From positions 398,952 to 462,951 of the forward strand of contig CAJNOJ010000058.1 of assembly GCA_905250025.1 (NCBI GenBank): a stretch of DNA of 64,000 nt, written 5' to 3'. A program made the translations under genes and the position numbers. Shown here in pieces: positions 1 to 12,471 of this stretch (position 1 is the first letter of the stretch; the number at the start of each line of letters is the position of its first letter). The DNA is from Adineta ricciae. Taxonomy: Eukaryota; Rotifera; Eurotatoria; Adinetida; Adinetidae. The notes beneath the pieces are model-generated. The model saw only the letters and a program-made list of their open reading frames with translations. It did not search any database and had not been told where the DNA came from.

Positions 1-44
1 GTTTGAGGTAGACAATAAGAAACGTATTTAACTTCATTTGAAGA

Positions 45-1799
45 ATGCAAGGAGAAACTGGAAGGCTAATTACACGCTCCAATGTCATTCATATCGATCG
101 ACCGGATTCCATGAAAGTAAACGAATGAATTATGAAAGCTTAGCTCATCTTTTGTTTAGCATGTTGATCTTCATATTTATATAATTCCGAAAGAAGTGTG
201 GAAAAATAATCAGAACCTAGCAGAAAATGATGCAATGACAAATGCGGTGTCTGTTGGCTTTGTTCGGTAAGTCGTTTCAGTACCGTATTAATAGCTGTAT
301 ACATCGATGTGTCAAGTGTGCCGGACAATCTAACAATTGCTGATCTACGTCGGTACATATTTAATATCAGCAGTGATACACCGAATTTTCCGGAGAATTT
401 TCTCTACCTGAGAAGCGTGGGTCGGTGTTTAACTAAAGTGAAACAACAACAAGAGAAAGAACTCAAGGTGAAAAATTATCGGCCGCCAATGGTTTGTCAA
501 CTTTAAATTTCATTCACATCTACATTTCTCGTCTTTAGGCGTTTGCACCAGAAGTAAGTCGGTTACAGAAGAATAAGAGCTCCTCTGGATCAATTCATCT
601 TCAGATCTATTTACTCGAAGATAATCATAAACGTGATGCAAATGCTAATTTTTTACGAGGATCACCAATCAATCGGTCGTCTGCGAACGATTACTCATGG
701 CAACATGCTGACGATAAATCCCTACTGCCTGATCGATTACCTTGGCAAAACTCAACATTAAATCCGTAAATGTCCTGCGAATCATATTCAAACTATCTCT
801 GTTGTCTTTCTAGTACAACTCATTCGATAGTTTCATCAAAGGTCTCGCCACGGTTGTAGAACTTTCTTGTTAATGACAAAATATATGTTCTTTTCTGATA
901 GACGGCTAGCGAAAGTGCGCGAAGAACAAGAACGTCTTTATTTACAACAGGAACACTTAGCTCGGAAGCGTCGTCAAATCGAAAATCAACAGGAGAGGGA
1001 ACAAGCGGCCGTTAAAATTCAAACCGCTTTTCGAAATTACCGTCAACGACGAAGTCAACCGCACGAGTAAGTCAATTTATCAAGTTTTTTTAGAACATTT
1101 ATCCCTTCTTTTCTAGAGAAGACGTAGTGCTTGGAATCGACCGTTTGGAAGAAGAAGCGAATAAATTAACCAGTTTAAAAGAAGCCGAGGAACGAAATGG
1201 TAAACTCAATGTGCTTTATATATCTGATTGAGATGTTAAGGCTATGCCTTTAGTTCTAAAATTTTCGCATCGTCTTGACAAGTTGCGAACAAAACGTTTT
1301 GAACTGGAAACAAATCGTGATTTAGTTATTCGTCGACTGCAGCAACTACAAGCGCAGATTGCCCATCAACGAAGAAAAGGTTCAAAAGATCTTTTGACTT
1401 TACCTACACACGTTTTCTCTCTCTCTCTAGAAAAAGATCTATGGAAACAAAAGTATATTCTCGAGAAAAATCGTCCAACTTCTGTATGCGAAGATTTTTT
1501 CATTTTGTTTGATGATTTTTGTATTTTCCATAGAATGATCACGTCGATCTTCACGACCGGTTGGACCAAGTGACAATGCGTTTGAATCATACAACTAAAG
1601 TACGATGAAACACTTACGAAAACGAACAGACTTTCATTTGAAATTGTTTTTCAAGGCTCGACAACAAGCAGAGTATGAGTCTCGTTTATTACGTCAAGAA
1701 TTACAACAAATAAGTTCGACTCTAAACGGAATTCAAAAATATCGATTTCCAAAACAAGCAACAGATCCGATTTCTTTAAATATTACCCTCAAGTATTGA
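45..1799 (+). CDS. SPATA1: SPATA1-like protein
   Basis: Eleven exons: 45-116, 160-266, 317-491, 539-765, 814-852, 902-1066, 1117-1199, 1254-1379, 1431-1483, 1534-1599, 1656-1799. They sum to 1257 nt, an intact 418-residue frame. The N-terminal part resembles vertebrate spermatogenesis-associated protein 1: a LHIYIIPKEVW block, then NLTIADLRR and ENFLYLRSVGR, then a KELKVKNYRPP block. The C-terminal third is coiled coil with the SPATA1_C-like stretch KRFELETNRDLV and WKQKYILEKN. A single IQ-like motif (AAVKIQTAFRNYRQRR) lies at 1006-1053. The family is poorly characterised and linked to sperm and cilia. All introns are 43-56 bp. Only 44 bp precede the chosen ATG, so a further 5' exon outside the window cannot be excluded. 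The gene converges on the RGM-like gene, with 62 bp between stop codons. Confidence 0.78.
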
Positions 1800-1861
1800 C
1801 ATATACCTGATTTTTTCCTTCTCGACAATAAAACGAACAGTTTCTATCCTGCATGTCATCT

Positions 1862-3086
1862 TTATTTTATTAAAAGTAAAACCAAACAAACGTTCAAAGT
1901 CCATGAAACCAATCTCACAGGCAACGAACCATTGGGTGTTGCTTGACTTGTTGAATCTGTAGTTGTCACCGATGTTGTTGTTGAGAATATTGCGTTGGCT
2001 GTAATACTTGCAGTGCGAATAACTCGATCGATAATTATTGTACTCTCCACTACTTGAAATTGATACATACTATCGTTACTGTATTCCTTGAATATCCCAT
2101 CCTTTACCATCGTGTTGACCATACTTGCACCGAACTATGAGTAAATACTTATTGAGAAAATCAAACGATAGTCGTGAGAATCTCTTACATCGACGTTGTT
2201 TGTATTGTGAATATCGTGAATACATGCGAGCAGAGTATGATTGCGCACAGAGTGATCAACAGGTAAATTCAGAGAAAGTTTTGCTTCATCACCAGCAGTC
2301 TGATATACTTCACACATTTTTTTGTACATTGGAGGTATGCTATTTTCTGATAGAATCTCGTTCTCAACAATGCATTTGTCCACTGATGGTGCTACACAAA
2401 GACCATTAGATTGACGAACTAATTCATTCGGCATAAGAATGCTAATATCATACCATTTGTACTAAAGTATATGAATATATATATATATATATAAAGCATG
2501 TCACATGAAGATATGTATGTACCGGATACTCATATGGTACAATGGAGATGTACAATTCCGGGATGGAGTAGAACATTTCAATATGTGTTAAACTTGGACG
2601 GGTGATTCGAACCGCTAGATAAAAAGTATCAGTACAAAATTTAAATCAGCACTTTTTGATCAATACCCTGACTATCACAAACTTGTTCATGGTCCGTTAC
2701 TTTGCAAAGTACTTTGTCATTGTCGAAAAACGTCACTGTGTACTAAGCACAAAAGTTCTATAATTTTCCGATTTTATCGTCATCCGAAGACTTACTTTAT
2801 CTATTGACCATACTCCTTCGTGCATATTTACTTTGATTTCAACAAAATTATTTCGAACAATTTGCTGTTCACCCGACAATTTACACCAATACCCATTCTG
2901 ATTCAATTGTGAAACTTGAGAGAATGGAATCAGATGAGGATCCCCATACACATGACATACATCAACATCTTGACTACGGACTAGAACAGCAGTGAAAATG
3001 ATCTCCCCATCCATTCCTATGAAAAGTTTACTTTGATAGGCGAGACAAGACACAACAAATAATACACAGAGTTTCATGATCATCAC
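1862..3086 (-). CDS. RGM/hemojuvelin-like secreted protein, partial von Willebrand D domain
   Basis: Exons on the minus strand: 3086-2796, 2742-2667, 2614-2523, 2461-2189, 2134-1862, giving 334 codons. A signal peptide (MKLCVLFVVSCLA) is followed by CHVYGDPHLIPFS at about residue 44, the vWD motif that repulsive guidance molecules cleave at Asp-Pro. Downstream blocks follow the order of the RGM C-terminal domain: GYWCKLSGEQQIVRNNF, then ISILMPNELV and SNGLCV, then LLACIHDIHNTNNVDFG. The C-terminus is hydrophobic (WTLNVCLVLLLIK), as expected for a GPI signal. RGMs bind BMPs and neogenin at the cell surface. Unusually, no N-terminal RGM helical domain is encoded: the vWD core starts some 25 residues after the signal peptide. 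Introns are 52-61 bp. Family assignment rests on motif order, not on a database search. Confidence 0.6.
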
Positions 3087-3502
3087 CAGTTAACTTCTCC
3101 TCAATAACCTGCCGAATGCTGTTAAAAGTCCAACTTAATCTATCATACGAATATTATTGATTTATGGACTATTGATAAGAATAAAAGCACCCATTACTGA
3201 TAGTCGATTTCGTATTTGCTCAGAGAAAGCATAGGATTTTGTCGTAACCTAACGACGACGTGTATAGGTGGAATTATGTTATATTTGACGAACTTTGTTT
3301 TTTCTCGCAAATTCTGTATTCATTTTCATTTTACACATAAAAACGTTTAAAGATTCTATTACATGTGAAATACCTATAACGAACAACAACTGAATACAGC
3401 CGAAAAGAAAAAAAAATAAAAGATTACAAGGTAATTATGTGTCTTATAGAGAGAGATCGGTTTCCTCCTTGTACTGACTAGAAAGATCAACGTATGTCTA
3501 TC
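3087..3502. other. Intergenic, RGM-like promoter side and TCF 3' side
   Basis: No coding evidence in 416 bp. It holds the 5' flank of the RGM-like gene and the 3' flank of the TCF/LEF gene, both on the minus strand. AT-rich with short A and T runs; no clear motif was seen. Confidence 0.5.
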
Positions 3503-6244
3503 TTATGTTTCTTGTTTGAATTCGTTTAGATTAGTCATCAATGATGACGTGGTCGGAGGTGGTGGCAAAAATGAATCGAAGTATGGATAAGGATAAGTGG
3601 GTTGGAAAAACGATGCTGGATATGATAATTCTTTTCGTGTTGTCATGAGATCCGATCGATTCATTATCGAATCATTCTCATTTGATGTTTGTTGATATTT
3701 TAATAGACGTGATTTGTTCTCTTCATCCGAATCCATTGAGATAGTTGGATGAATGCCTGAATTCTTCTGTTCGTTCATTGGTATAACATCACAATCATCG
3801 GAATCGTCGTTGTTATCCGTATCGTCTTCGTCACTCCATGAAGTAACACCCATGGATGAAGTTGATTCATTTTCAGTGTAACGTAAACATTTCTTCTTTC
3901 GTTTGCAGTGCTTACACCAATTGGCTTGCTGGTCAAGACCAAAGCGAGCTCGACATTTTTTTTGATTGAGACATTCTTTGTAGAAGCGAAAAGAAAATTT
4001 ACGAAAAGAAACATTGGAGATGGCTTACCGGCATTTTCACCGCTTGCGGCTTTTTCTTGTTTCTTCCCTTTATTTCCACGTTTCTTCCGTACACCGTAGT
4101 TATCTCGAGCTGACCACCCGGGATACAACTGCATATGTTTCATGCGTTCATCTCGTGCCATGTCGTAATATTTCTGTTGAACATTTCGATCCAGTTCATG
4201 CCACTAAATGAACAAACATCGTCGTACATTCGATAGCCAATGTCGAATTTACCTTTCGACCAAGAATCTGGTTAATTGCCGCACTTTCTCGCAATGTACA
4301 CTCTTGTACAACATGAGCACGTTGTTCTTTCATAAATAACATAAATGCATTGAGAGGCTTTTTAATATGACTCTTTTTCGACTTATGAGAATCTTGATGC
4401 ATCGATTGTTTATGTTGAGAGGACTGCTGCGAGTTATTGTCGATAAAACGGCGCATATGGGTCGGACGCTTGTGAGAAGACGACATCGAAGGAGATGACG
4501 AGTTTTGAGAGAGAGGATAGCCAGGTGGAAGAGCAAAGGGAAACACTGGTGAACGCCTGAAATGCAAACGATCAGAAAGGAGATCGATGAATGGTTTCCG
4601 AGTCACTTACCAAGTTTGCGAATATGGTGATTGAAAAGATGTAGATGATGACAATGCATACATCGGGTTAGGCATGCCTAGATGAAACGAAACATTGAAG
4701 ATCGAATGGTTCAGCACATTTGATTCGGACTTTGAAAGTAGTTTTGACATCTAAATTCTCGTTTTTGCCAATGAAGTGTTTAGAAATCCTCAAGTATTTC
4801 ATGACCTCAAATAGATTTCAACTCTTCGCCTCGATAAATCGAGATTTGTATTCATCCACGAATGAATATTCCATTCTATTAATAGATCATTAAAAAAAAA
4901 GCTTCTCTTAATAATTTACCAATGAATATTTCTCAACTAAGATCAAAGACGAACAAAAAGGTTTTTTTAAAATACAATACGCATGAATTCTCATCAAGCA
5001 AACAGCGAATTTTGTTTATTAAACCTATCTCGATTATCGGACATATTCTCTCGCTCTCATATTCCATTCTTTTTTGTTCTCACTCATTGTCTTGGATCTC
5101 GTTAACAAGATCATTTTCCACTTTGTTAACCGTCAACTAACGACATATATGTCGATTAGCATTGCATGACTAATTCCGCTTGTTCGCATCTTGAAACCCA
5201 CCTATTCATCAAATCGATCGATCGTCTTCTTTCTCTCACTGAAGTAGATATCAAAAGAAAGAAAGACTGATTTAATGAAGTACTAAATGTATTTCCTATT
5301 TCCCGACGGACGAACGAGAGTTAAGTTCGATGTGAAGATGAATCGTTTGTTTTAAAGCATAATGTCATGAACAACTCAGAATAAATGATTAGACTCTTTC
5401 TACGTGAAAAGTTTGAATACGCGAGTAACTTCATCTTCACATTTAACAATCAGAGAGAATAATAAATCAACTCGCTTACCTATAGATTGTTCAACATTCA
5501 GATTCGAAGTCGCCATATGTGCCGGTGGTGGAGGTGACATGAATTTCGATAATGATTCCAACGAAGGCATCTTCTCCTAGAGAATTCGAATGCAGATGAT
5601 ATGCATGTTTATTCATTCGTGCGTGATGAGCTTTTATGCTTCGCTTTAAATACTCAAAACGGATCTATTAAAAACATTCACCTGATTACTTTGTCAATAA
5701 ATAACCTTTGATACGAGGAAGAGATTTTTATCAGATTGTCTTCGAACAATAACAAATTACCTTCGAATCTTTGTCTTATCTCACAACGACGTAAATGTTA
5801 ATGAGAAATAGGCAAGCGATAACTTACAAAATTCTGCATGGGATTATTGCCGTGATAGTAAGGCGAGATAAAATACGGGAAAAAGCTATGAAGTTGCTGT
5901 TCACTGTTCAGCCGATCTGAAATCGAAAGAGATGAACTGATGACAATGCATTATCAAAAGAGTATTGTGCGTACCAGTCAGATTTATTGATGAAGACTGG
6001 TGAGGTGACGACTAGAGTATAGTGTGAATAATAAAGACATTTTAGAAGTGGAATTTCTTACGTCGTCTTCTTTGATGACGGGTGAAAGTCGGTCACTATT
6101 GTCGTCATCGTTCGTTTCCACATCTTCATGTTTTTCACATTCGAAAATCTTCACTTCATCCGTGTCATTTGAGTTATTACCACCACCGCTGTCGATAAGA
6201 TCTGAAGTTGTCAATATCGACGAAGACTTTTCCGTTGTTGTCAT
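3503..6244 (-). CDS. TCF/LEF transcription factor with HMG box and C-clamp
   Basis: Exons (minus): 6244-6062, 6011-5975, 5916-5828, 5576-5480, 4677-4611, 4556-4253, 4203-4029, 3975-3503, summing to 475 codons. This is the nuclear effector of Wnt/beta-catenin signalling. The N-terminus has a Gly-rich run and [12 protein letters not shown], which fits the beta-catenin-binding motif. The HMG box (about residues 220-290) begins [18 protein letters not shown], contains [17 protein letters not shown] and ends [15 protein letters not shown] zinc-coordinating C-clamp follows (about residues 318-350: [16 protein letters not shown], then KRKKKCLRY). An acidic Asp/Ser stretch and a PPPPTTS tail close the protein. 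Introns of 802 and 251 bp are long for this window, so they may hold regulatory sites. The ATG at 6244 is the first in-frame Met. The frame is open upstream to a possible acceptor at 6302-6303, so more 5' exons are possible. Confidence 0.88.
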
Positions 6245-8733
6245 CGCTCCTTTCGATGATGATTTGATGGAAAGATCAAGTGTCAAGTCGTTTGCACTCG
6301 GCTAAAAATTGGAATCTTTGATTATAACCAAGAAGAATTCAAAAGGCTTGTTCCAAAAAAAAGCAACCTATTTCAATGGCAGCATCATTTTCTCTCTCAC
6401 GATCTTTCTTCTTCTTCTTCTTCAGAGAGAGAGAGAGGGAGCGCGAGAGAGAGAGAAAAATGAGAGACAAAGGGAAAAGACTTACTAGGATGATATTCGT
6501 CGGCATTAGTAATTATACTTTTCCAACCGTAATCATACAATTCCAGAACTAAAAACGTAAATGAATAATTATAAGTTGCGATCAATTACATAAACGTTAA
6601 TCTTTTAATTATGTTGAATCTTTCTTTTCTATATAATGAGATTAGAAATTAAAGACTAGAACCGATCGTGAAACTGTTCATCTCCTTTGACGACGAAAAA
6701 ATAGCGACTAAATTCATCGATGGCCTTCGTATGAAAATGAGGAGAATGTAAGCGCGGGCATCGATCAAAACTGACCAACATACATTCTTTCTCATTTGTA
6801 TGTGTGTACGCGTGCGCATTGACCTTCACTGTCTATCTAATAGAGTGTGTTTTTGTATTGATCTAAAGAACACAATAAGAACGCGCCGTCCATCGGCGAG
6901 CAAACGAAGAGAACAGAAGAAAAAAGAAAAGAAAAATTTGTTCATTCATCTCTCTTGTTTTCAATGTACACATCATGAAAGTGAACATGTCAAACGAAGA
7001 AGAAAAACACAGATAAAAAATGAGCATTTCATTGTGAATTATGAATTCTTTTGTTGTACGAGTAACATTGAATACACAGAAGTTACCGATCGAACAGTTT
7101 TACATAAGAGTCTCGACTACTCCAGCATGAGAACATTGCGATCATCAAACTAGAACAAATATTGTTGTACTGGAATCAAACATGTACGGATTCCTCTTTG
7201 TTCAAAATATTCTTTTGATATCCAAGTTCTTGAAGAAAACATCTTTCAAATGAATTTCGTAATTTCATGTGAAATTTATTCAAGTATAGACTTCATATTT
7301 TCCTCGATATTATCTCTGTTCTTATCTTAATCGTATTTTGATATGCAACAAAAGCACCGTCACCTTGTACGTAAAAAACAAAATCAAGATTTTCTTTTTT
7401 ATATGCTTCCATGGACATCTTTCGTTAATGGTCTCTTCTTAATATTCTATACACAACAATAAAGTAACAAAAATAACGAGCACATACATGTGAAATCATA
7501 TTGAATGTATACAAATCATTTAGATTACTCGTTTGTCCAAACGTCTGACAGGCTTTTTACAAAAACTTCTGATTGACGGATTAATCTTTGAGATGAAGTC
7601 AAGGGTTCGCTTGTCTCTCGTTTAGAGTATTCAATGTCAACGGAGAATCCGTCAACAAGTGTTCGCCAGTCGATGATATAATCGCTAGTAGTCAAATATG
7701 TAACATGAAGTTGTGTTCATATTCATATGTAAGTTTTCTCTTATTATTGTTGTCATCGTTAACAAAAAAAAATATTCGATCTGATCTTGAAAAGAAATGA
7801 AACTCTTCTGATCAAATTCAGTTTATTTTTCTTCCATGTAAGTATACGACAATTGTGACAAGTTGTCCGTTTACTTCTCTGCATATTCGTTTCATATCAG
7901 ATTTAAAAGAGCTATGTATATTGACAATATAGACAAGCACAAACATGTTAGATAGAAGGTATAAAACCTGAAGAAAAGTAAAAGAATCTCCTCCCTCTTT
8001 CTGTTGTTTCGTTACAATTGATTATTTTATTACAACGACGACGACGACGATAAAGATTCTCTTGCATTATCTACTACTGCTCGAAAGTTAGACGATAAAA
8101 CAAATGACAACATTCATTGTCCTTCTCTCGTGGCTTTGAATAACATGAGCAAGATGGTGTGGATATGTTTACCGCTTTGATATATACGCTTGTTAAAGTA
8201 ACTTGAGTACCTATTCTCTAAGAAAAAAAGAGATATAGTTGGACAAAATCAACTCATTTTGGTTACTTTGTTGATACGTTGACGGCAATGTGCTGAGATA
8301 AGTGAGTGGAAGGAACGAGTATTTTCTCGCGTTTTGAACAATCTCGATGTCTTATCGTTATTATTAGTTAAAGAAAAGGATTGTAAAAGTCTTGAAGATA
8401 AAACATCATAAAAAGAAAGGAGAACGAAAGTATGCGTAATTCGAACTCATAAATTGACAGTAAAAGAGAAAATGTGAAGAGAGAAAAAAAGAACTGTTTT
8501 GTAAGAACGTTTGATTAAATCTTTGTTTTTTTTCCTTGCGTCTTATGTTTAGTCACTGTCGATAGTTCAATCAATTAAGTCATATCTATACACAAGTGTC
8601 TGTCTCGCGTCAGGACATACGACCGATTGTGTTTTTTATCGTTCGGATCGAGAGAAGAACAATCGTGACCAGACATACTCTTTCTCTTTTAGAAAATAAC
8701 CATTCTTTGTCAATGCCTCGAATAACCTGAATA
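6245..8733. other. Long gene-poor divergent interval between TCF/LEF and Shark kinase
   Basis: About 2.5 kb with no convincing gene. It starts with the open frame upstream of the TCF Met and a purine/pyrimidine tract at roughly 6408-6458 (CTT repeats running into AG repeats). Possible minus-strand coding pieces lie at 6486-6548 and 6675-6790. The remainder (about 6800-8700) is AT-rich with frequent stops and a short CGA trinucleotide run near 8036-8050. It probably holds the 5' regulatory DNA of both flanking developmental genes. Confidence 0.45.
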
Positions 8734-11632
8734 ATGAACTCGTTATCGTATGATTCGATGCGTCAGTCCCTGTCCAGTCTTTTAAGAACTCATTCCCTTA
8801 CTCAGTTACTTACACGGGATCACGAGCAATTAGTAACTCAATCACATTTCATATCCTATTACCATCCAAATATCGATCGAGAGAAAGCTGAACAATTACT
8901 AAAAACAAACTATTCGAAATCGAATTCCGATGGCTTATTTCTAATACGAAATTGTACAACTTCGTCAAAAGATTTCAGTTTATCATTGATTTCTACTAAC
9001 CGATGTTATCATTACAAAATACAACTGATTTATGACGTCTTTTTTTCAATCGGTATTGCATGACATCATTTTCAAGTATTATATCCTTCTTCGCTTTTCT
9101 GTTCTTCACTAGATTCTGGACCACAAATTGCTGGACTAGATAATTTAGTATATTATTATCAACAACGTGCTGATGGACTTGTTTGTACACTTGCCAATGA
9201 ATTCATTCAAGGTCAACCACCTCCGCTTGCTGTCCGTTGTATGGGCACAACGAATGTTCTTCATCGAGCCTGTAAAGAAGGTAATCTGGATGTCGTAAGA
9301 AGAATTCTTTCGTCGGAATATGTCAATCATCAACCTGATGTTAATGGGAAAGATTCTTACGGTTCAACCGCACTTCACGAAGCGAGCTATCTCGGCTATG
9401 ATGATATCGTTCGATTGTTAATCAATGCTCAATGCAGTGTTCTTGTTCGCGATGCAAATGGTGCGACCGCTTTACATCGAGTAAATAGATCTTCAAACTT
9501 TCAATTGAAAACAAAACAAAATCTTCTTTAGGCAGCAGCAGGTAATCGTTCGTCAACATTATTGCTCTTAATCAAAGAAGGTCTAGCAGATTATGAAGAA
9601 CGTAATTATAAAAACTCTTGGGTACCATTACATGAAGCCGCATTTCACGATTCAGTTGATTGTATTCAAGTTTTACTCGATTGTGGTGCACCATTACGTC
9701 CGCGGACCGATCAAGGTAAAACTCCTTTGCAAATAGCTGAAGAAGGTCAATGCACTGGCTCGATTGCCCTCTTACGTCAATACAACACTCCACCAGCCAA
9801 ATCATCTCGATCGGATTGGTTCCACGATCAATTGTATTTTGAACGTTTTGCCGCCAAAAAATTAATTGAGTCAGTTAACACGGACTCTTCCAATGGTTTG
9901 TTCGTCGTTCGTTACAGTTCACAAAACTTGAAGAATTATGCTTTGACACTTTACTATGAAAAAGAATTTTACAATTTTGAAATCATTTGTCAGAATGAAA
10001 AGAGTTTCTATATTGATGATGGACCGTATTTTGAATCACTGGAACATCTAATTGATCATTACTGTCGAATACCTGATGGGTTACCGACGGTACTAACTTG
10101 CTCAGTAAATCAAGCCAAAGAGATTGTTCCGAGCCGTGTACAATCATTCACAAAATCTCAAACCAATTATAAAGCACCAGGTATATCGATCTTCTAAATA
10201 CCATTCTTTTTTCTTTACGTATCGACTCCTTCTAGGAACGTCAATACCAATAAAACCAACTGTTAGTCGTCAAACAAGTGTGGAGGCAACTAAAATAATC
10301 CCTCGATCGAAATGTGTCAATTCTCTAAGTAGTTCGATAACCTCTCTCAATTCCTCGTCTTCTCGTTCGTGTGTTTCATCGACTCAAGAAAGTCCTCTAT
10401 CAACATCATCATCGAATGCATCACTTGCAAGTAACAGTCCAAGCAAACCGGCGATATTGCTTGTCCCTAAGGAGAACTCTCTCCGTGATCGCCGAAAGAC
10501 TGTAGGTGATCAACCTCTAGCATACATATCAGATCTTTCTAAAGAAGCAAAAATCAAACGATTAGCCACATCGGTCGGGAAATTCGAAAAACAAAACTCA
10601 TCTAAATTGAAACATATCTTACCTGATCAAATTCAACAGGTTGCTAAATTAGGCGAAGGAGAATTCGGTGAAGTTTACGAAGGTCTCTATCAAGAAAATT
10701 CACTGGCTCTACCGGTTGCGATCAAAGTTCTCAAAGATTATACCTATTCGGCTAAACAAGACTTTCTCCGTGAAGCGGAACATATGTCTCGACTAGATCA
10801 TCATTGTATCTGTAAACTGTATGGCATCGTCGATTCAAACAATAATGCCATGATGATGATTCTAGAACTGTTACTTCTTGGATCAATGGCGGATTATCTC
10901 TGGAAGCATAAGTTACGCGTTAGTGAATATCGACTAAAGTTATGGGCCTCGCAGATCGCAGATGGGATGAAATATATGGAACACAAAGGAATTGTACATC
11001 GCGATCTAGCCGCTAGAAATATTCTTCTACAATCAATTGATCAAGCTAAAATAAGGTAATCGTCGACATCGAGATGAAAAATAAACTTATACGATCAATT
11101 CTAGTGATTTCGGCCTATCGAGATGTATTGATACGGATATCTATGTACAGAAATCGGATAGTAAAATTCCAGTGAAATGGTACTCACCAGAAGCGATAAG
11201 CGTAGGACGATTTACCTCGAAATCGGACGTTTGGTCATTTGGTGTGACTATGTGGGAAATGTTTTCCTACGCTGCGAATCCATATGGTTAGAATCATTGA
11301 ATATTTATTCTAATTTGTCAATCTTACATTTATTTTCAGGAGATATGAGCGGTAGTGAAGTATATTATTCGTTAAAGCATGGATCTCGTCTTAGTCGACC
11401 AGTAGGCTGTCCATTGTCTATGTATCAAATAATGCTTCTTTGTTGGAAATGGGATGAGAAGCAACGGCCGACATTCTATCAGCTCGTTCGATTGATAAAA
11501 CGTGAATTTATCGATCGTCATTTGAATAAGACTTATCGACGATCGATATCGGTCGTTGATGAGATTCATGGCGAAAAAGAGAATACTTTTGATAACGCTG
11601 AGCAAGAATTGAAGAAGATTATTCAATTTTGA
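8734..11632 (+). CDS. Shark-type SH2-ankyrin-SH2 tyrosine kinase
   Basis: Exons 8734-9052, 9113-9480, 9532-10180, 10236-11055, 11105-11286, 11340-11632 give an 876-residue protein. Order: SH2 domain 1 (about 40-130, SDGLFLIRN), ankyrin repeats (about 149-310, [17 protein letters not shown]), SH2 domain 2 (from about 326, [14 protein letters not shown]), a Ser-rich linker, then a kinase domain from about 579. Kinase motifs are complete: [10 protein letters not shown] glycine loop, VAIKVL lysine, HRDLAARN catalytic loop, DFGLS (split by an intron), [21 protein letters not shown]. This SH2-ANK-SH2-kinase order is specific to the Shark/HTK16 family, cytoplasmic kinases that bind ITAM-type phosphotyrosines, for example in Drosophila Draper phagocytosis signalling. 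The family is absent from vertebrates, which supports an invertebrate source. Introns are 49-60 bp. Confidence 0.93.
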
Positions 11633-12471
11633 ACCGGTCCTTCACTCTGCTTTCGATCACCTGTGAAAATATTTGTATATATTCTCTGCTTGCGTTTCAC
11701 TTTTTTTTCATGTGTTTTTTTTTTGTGTTAAGTTATACAAATAGAAAAACTAAATGTCTTTTTCTGCATCAACCTTGATTGTAAAATCTATTTTAATGAC
11801 TTTGCCCTTTCAACAAACACCATCCGTCTTCTTTGTTCCACCGGATGTCAAAATTTCCTTCTCGTGATCACATATATTGAAGATCATGCAAGCATAGATC
11901 TATATATCTAATAAGTAATTTCATTTTCACCATTGACTTGAATAGTAATAAGGAAAGAAAAAGACGAGCGAGCAACAAGATTGTCGTTTTATGCTTGTTG
12001 GCTAGAAAAGACAAGCTTCTCAGTCCACAGAACAATGATGTCTGAAGGCATTTGTTCCAAGTGCTTGAATGCAATCGCTGATCAGCAATGCACGAGACTG
12101 ATAAGTATCGTCAATTAGATTGGTTATTCTTCTCTATTCGGAGACGTTCATTGAAAAACCTTACAGCAATGATTTTATCGACATTCTGTTGTACTTTCTT
12201 TCCCTTTCCGACGAAATTCCCTTTTCCATTGTATTACGTTCGACTTGCAATGAATGATAGACTAGAAAAAGGAAACAACGACTACGTTCTTACTAATGAT
12301 GAAGTCGAAGGACGTGTGAACTTGATGATAGCTTCTATCAACGTCATACTTCAATTTTTTAGATACGATGATATGAACAATCTCCAATATTGATGATATA
12401 TCGTTTTTTGTTTAGTCAAACATCATTATCTTCTTCATCGAAGATACATACATGCAGGCAAAACACACCGC
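11633..12471. other. Intergenic between Shark kinase and syntrophin-like gene
   Basis: About 840 bp between two plus-strand genes. There is a T-rich run near 11700-11725 after the kinase stop and no conserved reading frame. A 101-codon open frame at 12088-12393 is Phe-rich, with no domain and no splice support, and is treated as noncoding. Confidence 0.5.

Noticed and set aside
2590..2620. Reverse-complement GGTTCGAATC resembling a tRNA B box
   Set aside because: Lies inside a well-supported exon of the RGM-like gene; no A box.
6405..6460. CTT/AG tract as a CRISPR-like or mobile repeat
   Set aside because: Simple-sequence microsatellite with no spacers, flanking repeats or genes.
6800..7153. 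117-codon plus-strand open frame
   Set aside because: Lys/Arg low-complexity middle, no domain, no splice context, in AT-rich noncoding DNA.
12088..12393. 101-codon plus-strand open frame between Shark and syntrophin genes
   Set aside because: Phe-rich, no recognisable motif, no conserved start context.
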